A DNA stretch of 6,108 bases, taken from the NCBI GenBank assembly GCA_015490115.1, contig WFYM01000083.1, positions 1 to 6,108 on the forward strand, in the 5' to 3' direction. How positions within the stretch are numbered: the first letter of the stretch is position 1; every line of letters starts with the position of its first letter. The position numbers and the translations under genes are program-made. This DNA comes from Aquificaceae bacterium (GTDB taxonomy: Bacteria > Aquificota > Aquificia > Aquificales > Aquificaceae). Shown in pieces: positions 1 to 6,029 of the stretch. The notes beneath the pieces are model-generated. The model was not told the DNA's origin, ran no database searches, and saw only the letters and a program-made list of their open reading frames with translations.

Positions 1-420
1 AATAACTACTATCCTAAAGATAAGGTTTTACTTGCAGGTCTTGCTACTTCTATGAGATATGCGGGCCCAAGAGAAGCTGTTTTTCATGCGATTATAAGAA
101 AGAATTTTGGGTGTACTCACTTTATAGTAGGAAGAGATCACGCAGGGGTCGGAGACTTTTACGACCCTTACGCAGCTCACAAAATATTTGACAACCTTCC
201 CGGGGATATAGGTATAGAAATAATAAAAGTATCTACAATTTTTTACTGCTCTTTTTGCGAGTGTATAGCGTCTGACAAAAACTGCGCGCATTCAGAAAAG
301 AGCAGGATTTACATAAGTATGACTAAGATAAAGGATATGATAAAAAACAAATGTATGCCTCCTGCTAATATAATTCGACCTGAAATAGCAAATCTACTTA
401 TACAAGCTGTAGAAAAATAA
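1..420 (+). CDS. sat: ATP sulfurylase (sulfate adenylyltransferase), C-terminal part; 5' end outside window
   Basis: This cytoplasmic enzyme interconverts ATP + sulfate and adenylyl sulfate (APS) + pyrophosphate. It works in sulfate activation or, in sulfur oxidisers, in reverse to make ATP. The frame is open from base 1 and ends with TAA; 139 codons are visible, about a third of the usual 380-400 residues, so the N-terminal domain with the QxRNP site is missing. Visible residue 18 starts the family's MRYAGPREA stretch. Residues 44-49 are GRDHAG, the nucleotide-binding signature. Residues 83-97 hold C-x2-C-x8-C-x-H, matching the zinc site of one branch of bacterial and archaeal ATP sulfurylases. 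The protein ends shortly after this domain, so no APS kinase is fused at the C-terminus. The gene is AT-rich like the next gene and unlike purL onwards. The direction of the reaction in this organism cannot be told from this fragment. Confidence 0.95.
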   Translation, partial: NNYYPKDKVLLAGLATSMRYAGPREAVFHAIIRKNFGCTHFIVGRDHAGVGDFYDPYAAHKIFDNLPGDIGIEIIKVSTIFYCSFCECIASDKNCAHSEKSRIYISMTKIKDMIKNKCMPPANIIRPEIANLLIQAVEK

Positions 421-422
421 AA

Positions 423-431
423 TGTTATAAT
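423..431 (+). promoter_or_regulatory. Extended -10 promoter element before the flavoprotein gene
   Basis: The 53-nt gap between sat and the next gene contains TGTTATAAT, a perfect TATAAT (426-431) with the TG of an extended -10. The predicted start of transcription is near 438, leaving a leader of about 35 nt that contains the GGAGG ribosome binding site at 459-463, 10 nt before the ATG at 474. No good TTGACA-like -35 lies 16-18 nt upstream (the region reads near caagct), as is common for extended -10 promoters. The local sequence is AT-rich, so a chance TATAAT is possible. If real, the flavoprotein gene can be transcribed independently of sat. Confidence 0.45.
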
Positions 432-473
432 CTAAAAACGGAAGAGCTTTAAAAAGTCGGAGGGATTGAGGAT

Positions 474-1679
474 ATGGAAAAAAGGTTTAATGTTGTAATA
501 GTAGGGAGCGGACCCGGAGGGTATAAAGTAGCAAAATTTCTTCTTGAAAAGAAACTAAGAGTTTGTCTTGTTGAAAAGTCTTTATTTGGAGGAACATGTC
601 TTAACGCCGGTTGCATTCCTAAAGATTATCTTTACAACATTGCTGTTTCTTCCCTGAGACTAAAACAGACTTTTGGAAAAATCTTTCCTCTTGATTGGGA
701 AAAAGCTATAATGAAAATTCAGGAAAAGATATCAGTACTGAGAAAAAATGCTGAAGAATTTCTTAAGAGAAAAGGGCTTGAAATAGTTTATGGTGAAGGA
801 GAACTTGTAGATGAAAAGATTATAAAAGTAGAAAATCTTAAACTAATTGGAGATTATATAGTTCTCGCCTGCGGTTCTAAGCCAAAAGAAGAAGGTATCC
901 ATCCTGAAGATATATTAACAGGAAAAACGTTTCCTAAAAAGAAAGTTCTTGTAAAAGGTGAAGGACCTTCCGCCTGTGAGCTTGCATTCATATTAAAAGT
1001 TTTTGGTTTTGAGGTTAGTATTCTTGTAAAAGATAGACTTCTCTCTTCCCTACCCCAAATTCCCGAGTCTTTTTCCGCAAAATTAGAAACTGCTTTCGAA
1101 GAACTTGGTATTGAGGTGGTTGAGGAAGAGATAGTAGCAGACACAGTAATTGTAGCTACTGGAAGAGAACCAAATCTCTGCTCGGAACTGTTTCCTTTTA
1201 TTAAAAAACATCCGAGTGGTTTCGTAGAGGTAGATGAGTATCTTGAAACTAACGTACCTGGTGTTTACGCGGTCGGAGACATAGTTCCCCCGATGGGAGC
1301 CAGCTTTGCCTTTGAAAAGGCAAGAGTTGTTGCCTACAACATAGTTAATGGAAAGAGCCTGACCTTTGAACCATCTAAAGTTCCTGTCGTTGTAACTTCA
1401 GCTTACGAAATAGGTTTTATAGGAGATCCAAGCAGGATTGTCCGGACAGAACACTTATCTATGTCACTAAATCCTAAAAGCTTTGTAAATCATAAAAGCG
1501 GTATACTCAGAATAGGCTACAATGAAGAAGATAAACCTGTATTTTTATGCGGTATAGGACACGGAATTTCGGAAATCATGAATGTATTTTCCTCTTATAT
1601 GGAAGGTTCCTTTTCTCATCCTTCTTATGCTGAGCTGATTGAAGAAGTTTTTAAACAGACTTATGTTAAAGGGAGCTAA
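474..1679 (+). CDS. FAD-dependent pyridine nucleotide-disulfide oxidoreductase, dihydrolipoamide dehydrogenase-like, shortened
   Basis: This is a class I flavoprotein disulfide reductase. It would pass electrons between NAD(P)H, FAD, a redox-active cysteine pair and an unidentified disulfide or lipoyl substrate. In order: FAD-binding GxGxxG at residues 11-16; redox cysteines C42 and C47 in GGTCLNAGC; an NAD(P) fold starting G162-x-G164-x2-A167-x-E169; the ATG motif 228-230; the second FAD motif ending VYAVGD at 264-269; and a C-terminal dimerisation domain ending with H382-P and E387, spaced like the catalytic His-Glu dyad of Lpd and glutathione reductase. At 401 residues it is 50-70 shorter than usual Lpd, with most of the loss in the NAD domain before the ATG motif. 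Ala167, together with V185-K186 in place of the acidic residue after the second strand, resembles NADPH-using glutathione reductase. The Lys of the usual CIPSK/CxPKK motif is replaced by Asp51. ATG at 474 follows GGAGG at 459-463. Fold and chemistry are secure; the substrate is unknown. Confidence 0.88.
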   Translation: MEKRFNVVIVGSGPGGYKVAKFLLEKKLRVCLVEKSLFGGTCLNAGCIPKDYLYNIAVSSLRLKQTFGKIFPLDWEKAIMKIQEKISVLRKNAEEFLKRKGLEIVYGEGELVDEKIIKVENLKLIGDYIVLACGSKPKEEGIHPEDILTGKTFPKKKVLVKGEGPSACELAFILKVFGFEVSILVKDRLLSSLPQIPESFSAKLETAFEELGIEVVEEEIVADTVIVATGREPNLCSELFPFIKKHPSGFVEVDEYLETNVPGVYAVGDIVPPMGASFAFEKARVVAYNIVNGKSLTFEPSKVPVVVTSAYEIGFIGDPSRIVRTEHLSMSLNPKSFVNHKSGILRIGYNEEDKPVFLCGIGHGISEIMNVFSSYMEGSFSHPSYAELIEEVFKQTYVKGS

Positions 1680-1682
1680 CAG

Positions 1683-1688
1683 TATAAT
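1683..1688 (+). promoter_or_regulatory. -10 box 9 nt before the purL start (possible leaderless promoter)
   Basis: A perfect TATAAT lies in the 18-nt gap between the flavoprotein stop codon and the purL ATG. Nine bases separate it from the ATG, so transcription would begin 0-3 nt before the start codon. No Shine-Dalgarno sequence stands at a working distance: the only candidate, GGGAG at 1671-1675, is 22 nt upstream. The same TATAAT-N9-ATG arrangement occurs before the - strand yajR gene. No convincing -35 and no TG extension are present. The gap lies at the edge of the AT-rich segment, where chance TATAAT is more likely (another occurs inside the flavoprotein gene at 707-712). Confidence 0.4.
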
Positions 1689-1697
1689 GAAATTGCG

Positions 1698-3926
1698 ATG
1701 AGAAGGATTTGGGAAATTCACGGTCTCACCAAGGAAGAGTTCGAGAGGATAGTCTCCCTTCTCGGAAGGGAACCGAACGAGGTGGAACTCGGCGTCCTCG
1801 GCGCCCTCTGGTCCGAACACTGCTCCTACAAGTCTTCCAAGAAGATCCTCAGAATCCTGCCCACCTCAGCTGAGTGGGTGGTTCAGGGACCCGGCGAGAA
1901 CGCTGGTGTGGTTAAGATAGACGAGAAGGTCTGGGTAGCTTTTAAGGTGGAGAGCCACAACCACCCCTCCTACATAGAACCCTTCCACGGAGCTGCGACA
2001 GGTGTGGGGGGAATAATAAGGGACGTCCTCTCGATGGGTGCGAGACCTATAGTCTTGGCGGATTCGCTGAGGTTCGGTGAGTTTGAGGAACCTGAGACAA
2101 AGCATCTGCTGAAGGGGGTTGTAGCCGGAATAGGTGCTTACGGGAACTCGGTCGGAGTCCCGACAGTTGCGGGTGAGACCTTCTTCGAGTCACCCTACAG
2201 AACGAACCCTATAGTCAACGCCTTCTGTCTCGGTATAATGCCCGCTGGGAGGATAATAAGGGCGAAGGCAACGAAAGCGGGGCAGGTCCTCTTCCTGATA
2301 GGATCAGCTACCGGAAGGGACGGGATACACGGGGCTGTGATGGCTTCCGGGGAGTTCGGTGAGGACGCGGAGGAGAAGAGACCGAACGTCCAGATAGGCG
2401 ATCCCTTCTTCGGGAAGAAGCTGATAGAGGCTGTCCTTGAAGCTGTCGAGAGGGGTCTCGTCGTGGGTATGCAAGATCTTGGTGCAGGGGGACTCGCGGG
2501 TGCCTCCTCCGAGATAGCTGGAAAGTCGGGTCTCGGCGTCCTCCTTCACCTCGAGAGGGTCCCTCTAAGGGAGGAGGGTATGACACCTTACGAGATACTA
2601 CTCTCGGAAAGCCAAGAGAGGATGTTGATAGTTGCGGAACCAGAAGCTGTCGAAGAGCTGAAAAAGATAGCCCAAAAGCACCACCTCAGCTGGGCTGTCG
2701 TCGGCGAGACTACGGAAGACAAAAGGTTCAGAGCCTTTTACGGAGATGAACTCGTCGCGGACCTCCCCGTGTCTCTGATAGTGAAGGAGGCACCCATCTA
2801 CGAAAGACCGGAGAAGGTTCCCGACTACTTGGAAGAGGTGAGGAGCTTCGACCAAGGCTCTCTCCCGGAGGTGAACATAAAAGAAGCCCTCATTAAGGTC
2901 CTCTCATCACCCAACGTCTGTTCGAAGGAGTGGGTATACACCCAATACGACTATCAGGTAGGGACGAACACGGTCGTAAAGCCGGGGGGAGACTCCGCTG
3001 TCGTGAGGCTAAAGTGGGTGGTGAGACCTGAACTCAGGACGGAAAAGGGGATAGCCATCTCGGTGGAGGGGAACGGTAGGATGGTCTTTCTGGACCCTTA
3101 CGAGGGGGGGAAGTATGTTGTAGCTGAAGCCTGCAGGAACGTAGCCTGTGTCGGGGCGAGACCCCTCGCCATAACCGACTGTCTCAACTTCGGAAACCCC
3201 GAAAGACCCGAGATAATGTGGCAGTTGAGGAGGGCTGTGGAGGGGATAGCAGAAGCCTGCAGAATCCTCGGGGTTCCCGTAGTGAGCGGGAACGTCTCCC
3301 TCTACAACGAGACGGTCGACAAGGAAGGGATCAGGAACATATACCCGACACCCGTTGTCGTCTGTGTGGGTGTCTTGGAGAGGGTGGAGAGGCACGTTGA
3401 CGTAAAGTTCAGGGAGAAGGCTAACATACTCGTCATAGGTGACCTTTCGAAAACTCCCGAGGTAGGGGGGAGCGAATACCTCAAGGTGGTCCATAAAAAG
3501 GTCGCCGGGAGGGTCCCGAAGGTAGACCTCGAAAAAGAGAAAAAGCTCATAGATGTTCTCGCAAAGCTCGTCGAAGGAGGTCTCATCCTCTCAGCCCACG
3601 ACGTTTCGGTAGGCGGTCTTTTGGTGACGGTCCTCGAGAGCCTCTTCGGGACCAAGTTCGGTGCGGAACTCGACATATACTCGGACTCGAGACCCGACTT
3701 CTTCCTCTTTGCGGAGATGCCGACTCAGGTCGTCGTGAGCGTGAAAGACACCCACTTGGACGCTGTAAAGGACATAGTGGAAGCTTCGGGTATAGAGTGG
3801 ATGCACTTGGGTAGAGTGATAGGGGAGAGGGTATTTAAGGTGAAGTTCAACGGGAACCTTCTGCTCGAAGAGAAGGTCGAAAAACTCGAGGAGGTGTGGA
3901 GGAGATCCTTGGAGGAGGAACTCTGA
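1698..3926 (+). CDS. purL: Phosphoribosylformylglycinamidine (FGAM) synthase, small-type PurL subunit
   Basis: PurL catalyses the fourth step of de novo purine synthesis in the cytoplasm, FGAR + ATP + glutamine to FGAM, using ammonia from the PurQ glutaminase in a complex with PurS. The 742-residue length fits the small PurL of Bacillus, Thermotoga and archaea, not the roughly 1300-residue fused form, so purQ and purS must be encoded elsewhere. Residues 38-45 are the WSEHCSYK signature; GPGENAG lies at 64-70; KVESHNHPS at 83-91 is followed by the glycine-rich GAATGVGGI ATP-site stretch. A second copy of the two-domain fold follows, including CLNFGNPERPE around codon 495. The frame upstream is open only to 1680 and has no other ATG, GTG or TTG, which fixes the ATG at 1698; a start there gives the usual short lead-in to the signature. 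Composition jumps to GC-rich at this gene. The 3' end overlaps lspA by 31 nt. Confidence 0.97.
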   Translation: MRRIWEIHGLTKEEFERIVSLLGREPNEVELGVLGALWSEHCSYKSSKKILRILPTSAEWVVQGPGENAGVVKIDEKVWVAFKVESHNHPSYIEPFHGAATGVGGIIRDVLSMGARPIVLADSLRFGEFEEPETKHLLKGVVAGIGAYGNSVGVPTVAGETFFESPYRTNPIVNAFCLGIMPAGRIIRAKATKAGQVLFLIGSATGRDGIHGAVMASGEFGEDAEEKRPNVQIGDPFFGKKLIEAVLEAVERGLVVGMQDLGAGGLAGASSEIAGKSGLGVLLHLERVPLREEGMTPYEILLSESQERMLIVAEPEAVEELKKIAQKHHLSWAVVGETTEDKRFRAFYGDELVADLPVSLIVKEAPIYERPEKVPDYLEEVRSFDQGSLPEVNIKEALIKVLSSPNVCSKEWVYTQYDYQVGTNTVVKPGGDSAVVRLKWVVRPELRTEKGIAISVEGNGRMVFLDPYEGGKYVVAEACRNVACVGARPLAITDCLNFGNPERPEIMWQLRRAVEGIAEACRILGVPVVSGNVSLYNETVDKEGIRNIYPTPVVVCVGVLERVERHVDVKFREKANILVIGDLSKTPEVGGSEYLKVVHKKVAGRVPKVDLEKEKKLIDVLAKLVEGGLILSAHDVSVGGLLVTVLESLFGTKFGAELDIYSDSRPDFFLFAEMPTQVVVSVKDTHLDAVKDIVEASGIEWMHLGRVIGERVFKVKFNGNLLLEEKVEKLEEVWRRSLEEEL

Positions 3927-4369
3927 TATACCTTCTCGTTCTGACAGCGGTTGTGACCCTTGACCTCGTAACGAAGGAGCTGGCGGAGATTTTTTTATCT
4001 TCGAGGAGCTACGATCCCTTACCCTTTTTGAAGCTCTACCTCGTCTACAACAGGGGTGCAGCTTTCGGACTCTTCGCGGACCTTCCCGACTGGCTGAGGC
4101 TCCCCCTTCTTATATTCACGCCAGTTGTCGCCTTCCTGATAACCTACCTTTACTCCTCGAGGGAGGGAAGCTCTTCGATCGCCGTCTCCATGGGAATGAT
4201 AGGGGGAGGGGCTATGGGGAACCTTTACGACAGGGTCTTCATAGGGAAGGTCAGAGACTTCATACATCTCCACGCGGGAGACCTTTACTGGCCAGCCTTC
4301 AACATAGCGGACGCCTCCATAACCTTGGCTGTCCTTTATATACTCCTCCGCTACTTCAGGGGGAGATGA
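3896..4369 (+). CDS. lspA: Lipoprotein signal peptidase (signal peptidase II)
   Basis: LspA is an inner-membrane aspartic protease that removes the signal peptide from diacylglyceryl-modified prolipoproteins before the lipobox cysteine. The 157 residues contain every family motif: D23-x-x-x-K27 at the end of the first membrane helix, N52-x-GAAFG, GGAMGNLYDR with catalytic D112, then GKVRDF, and FNIADAS with catalytic D139. Four hydrophobic helices fall roughly at 9-27, 66-86, 95-110 and 138-154. GTG at 3896 is the only ATG/GTG/TTG between the upstream in-frame stop (3836-3838) and the first helix, but the GAGGAGG at 3888-3894 leaves only 1 nt before it. Better spaced is GGAGGAGG at 3911-3918, followed by CTG at 3923 and ATA at 3926, so a non-standard start that trims about 9-10 residues is possible. 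The gene overlaps purL by 31 nt and ends 1 nt before the archaemetzincin gene, implying translational coupling. Confidence 0.96.
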   Translation: MEEILGGGTLIYLLVLTAVVTLDLVTKELAEIFLSSRSYDPLPFLKLYLVYNRGAAFGLFADLPDWLRLPLLIFTPVVAFLITYLYSSREGSSSIAVSMGMIGGGAMGNLYDRVFIGKVRDFIHLHAGDLYWPAFNIADASITLAVLYILLRYFRGR

Positions 4370-4370
4370 G

Positions 4371-4904
4371 GTGTTCGTCTACATCGTCTTCTTCGGGGAC
4401 TTGAGCCTCAAGCTCATCTTAGCGACAGCCGGAAACGTGAAGAGAACCTTCGGCATAGAGACGAGGGTCTCTTCCGTTCCTTTCCCCCCGAACCTCCGCT
4501 ACGACCCTATGAGAAAACAATACAGGGCGAGGGACCTCCTCGGTTACCTCTCCACACTCAGCTTCCCCGGACTCCTCAAGATGGTCGGTGTTGTCAGCTT
4601 CGACCTTTTCGAGGAGGGTCTCAACTTCGTCTTCGGTGAAGCGGAGCTGGGAGGGAGGAACGCTGTTGTGAGCGTGTTCAGGCTGAGGCACCCCGACGAG
4701 GGGGTGTTTTTCGAAAGGGTATTCAAAGAGGTAAACCACGAACTCGGTCACTGCTTCGGTCTCAGGCACTGCGTGGACCCTTCCTGCGTGATGAGTTTCT
4801 CAAACTCACTCCTCGACGTCGACAGGAAGGGGGCTGATTTCTGTGAAAGGTGTAAGGGAAGGTTAAAGGAAGCCCTAAAACCTTACCTTGGGAAGGAAAA
4901 GTAA
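4371..4904 (+). CDS. amzA: Archaemetzincin family zinc metalloprotease
   Basis: This is a zinc-dependent metalloprotease of the archaemetzincin family (metzincin clan), probably cytoplasmic because no signal peptide or membrane segment is visible. The 177 residues begin with a strand-like VYIVFFGDL typical of the family. The catalytic site is HELGHCFGLRH (H123, E124, H127, G130, third zinc ligand H133). C134, C139, C158 and C161 match the family's four-cysteine structural zinc site, and M141 in C-x-M is the Met-turn methionine. The family pattern HExxHxxGx3Cx4CxM followed by CxxC fits, with 16 residues between Met and the last CxxC. GTG at 4371 follows AGGGGGAG (4358-4365) at 5 nt spacing and lies 1 nt after the lspA stop, so the two genes should be co-translated. 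The natural substrate is not established for bacterial members. The 3' end overlaps the convergent yajR by 30 nt. Confidence 0.93.
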   Translation: MFVYIVFFGDLSLKLILATAGNVKRTFGIETRVSSVPFPPNLRYDPMRKQYRARDLLGYLSTLSFPGLLKMVGVVSFDLFEEGLNFVFGEAELGGRNAVVSVFRLRHPDEGVFFERVFKEVNHELGHCFGLRHCVDPSCVMSFSNSLLDVDRKGADFCERCKGRLKEALKPYLGKEK

Positions 4905-6020
4905 GGTGCAGAAAAGCCAAAGGAGTGATATCAGGAAGTTTCCGAGGACCATGCTACCCGACTTCAGGAACACTCCTCCCAAAACACCTCCCGCGAAGGC
5001 TCCCACGAACTGGCTCGTGTTGTAAACTCCGACCGAGAGTCCCCTCGCGTGCCTTCCCGATACCTTAGTAAGAGCTGAAGGGAGTGTGGGTTCGAGGAGG
5101 TGGAAGCCTACAAAGAAGAGGAGGAGCATGAGGAAAACACCCACCATGTTGTTCACGAAAAGGTGGGAGAGGAAGCTCGAGGAGACCAAAAATACGCCCG
5201 CAAGGACAAGCCCCTTTGTCCTTCCCTTCTTTTCAGCCCAAGCTACAGCAGGGACCATTACGAGGACCGAAAGGAGTATAACGGGAAGGTAGAGCTTCCA
5301 GTGTTCCGCCTTCTGCAAACCGTATACGTTTATAAGCTCAACGGGAACAACGGTAAAGACGCTCACGAGAAGTGCATGGAGCAGGAAGACGGAGAGGTTT
5401 ATGAATATGACCTCACCCTTGAGAAGGAAGGAGTAGCCATTCCCGATAGTTTCCGTGTGCTTTTTCGGTTCCTTCACGAGGAGGGCTATGTAGAGGAGGG
5501 CTAAAGCTGAGAGGAGGGCTGTGAGGAAGAAGATGAAGGGAACCCCGAACCTTCCGGCTATCGCGGGAGCTGCCACTATGCTGACCGCGAAGGTTAAGCT
5601 GATAGAAGCTCCTATCTTCGCGAAAGCCCTCGACCTTACCTCCTCCCTGATGAGGTCCGCAACGAGGGATATAGCAGCGGAGGAGACAGCTCCCCCTCCT
5701 TGGATCAGCCTCGCCACTATCATAGTCCAAACGTTACTTGCTATACCTCCGAGAACGCTCCCTAATATGTAAACGAAAAAGCCCCCGATAATGACGGGCT
5801 TTCTGCCCACCTTGTCGGACAGGTAGCCGAGGGGTATCTGGAGGAGGGCTTGAGTCAGACCGTATATCCCGACTGCGAGACCTGTAAGGAAGGGTGTGCT
5901 ACCTTCCAACTTGCTGACGTAGGGGGAAAGAACTGGAAGGAGTAGGAATATGCCGAGCATCCTGGCTGTGACGGCGAAGGAGATCCCTGCAACCACCTTT
6001 TTCTCTTCGGGGGTGAGCAT
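4875..6020 (-). CDS. yajR: MFS transporter, YajR-like, without C-terminal YAM domain
   Basis: This is an inner-membrane proton-coupled transporter of the major facilitator superfamily whose substrate is unknown. The 381 residues give about 12 hydrophobic segments. The loop 2-3 motif A is GYLSDKVGRKP (65-75), followed by R104-LIQGGGA in helix 4. Similarity to my memory of E. coli YajR runs the full length: N-terminal TPEE and RMLGIF-LLPVL, GIYGLTQALLQIP, AEHWKLYLP in the middle, and VGVYNTSQFVGAFAGG near the end. YajR of E. coli is about 454 residues and ends in a ferredoxin-like YAM domain; this protein stops right after helix 12 and lacks it. ATG at 6020 aligns with the family N-terminus, supporting the start. 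No Shine-Dalgarno precedes it; an extended -10 lies 9 nt upstream. The gene ends inside the convergent archaemetzincin gene. The family call is firm, and equivalence to YajR function is inferred. Confidence 0.9.
   Translation of the reverse strand: MLTPEEKKVVAGISFAVTARMLGIFLLLPVLSPYVSKLEGSTPFLTGLAVGIYGLTQALLQIPLGYLSDKVGRKPVIIGGFFVYILGSVLGGIASNVWTMIVARLIQGGGAVSSAAISLVADLIREEVRSRAFAKIGASISLTFAVSIVAAPAIAGRFGVPFIFFLTALLSALALLYIALLVKEPKKHTETIGNGYSFLLKGEVIFINLSVFLLHALLVSVFTVVPVELINVYGLQKAEHWKLYLPVILLSVLVMVPAVAWAEKKGRTKGLVLAGVFLVSSSFLSHLFVNNMVGVFLMLLLFFVGFHLLEPTLPSALTKVSGRHARGLSVGVYNTSQFVGAFAGGVLGGVFLKSGSMVLGNFLISLLWLFCTLLFLPKVRF
4877..4906 (-). terminator. Weak hairpin with short T run at the end of yajR, in the convergent overlap
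   Basis: On the - strand, CCTTA (4906-4902) can pair with TAAGG (4885-4881), and an inner CCTT/AAGG stem (4896-4893 with 4889-4886) closes a CCC loop, with a 5-nt bulge on one side. It is followed directly by TTTT (4880-4877), part of the last codons and stop of yajR. The stem is only 9 bp with a bulge and the T run is short, so it is at best a weak intrinsic terminator. On the + strand there is no T run after it. No other terminator is visible for either convergent gene. Confidence 0.22.
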
Positions 6021-6029
6021 GGGGAAGGT

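Noticed and set aside
28..291. 87-codon - strand open frame opposite sat
   Set aside because: Lies wholly within conserved ATP sulfurylase coding sequence; its product resembles no known family.
441..457. Possible terminator hairpin after sat (ctttaaaaag)
   Set aside because: The stem would be 4 bp or less with almost no loop, and there is no T run.
707..712. TATAAT followed by ATGAAAATTC inside the flavoprotein gene, resembling the sequence before purL
   Set aside because: It lies within conserved coding sequence in AT-rich DNA, with no gene starting there; taken as chance. It does warn that TATAAT alone is weak evidence in this segment.
1660..1715. Mobile element end or attachment site at the composition break
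   Set aside because: No inverted or direct repeat, tRNA fragment or integrase-like frame could be found by eye.
3009..3494. 161-codon open frame on the - strand inside purL (and a 124-codon one at 3302-3676)
   Set aside because: Antisense to unmistakable PurL sequence; long shadow frames are expected from GC-rich codons. The translations show no family motif and no independent start signals.
4419..4769. 116-codon - strand open frame inside the archaemetzincin gene
   Set aside because: Shadow of a gene with a full catalytic motif on the other strand; no recognisable domain.
5100..5504. 134-codon + strand open frame opposite yajR
   Set aside because: Its product is very charged and low in complexity, as expected for the complement of membrane-helix codons, and the yajR frame is clearly the coding one.
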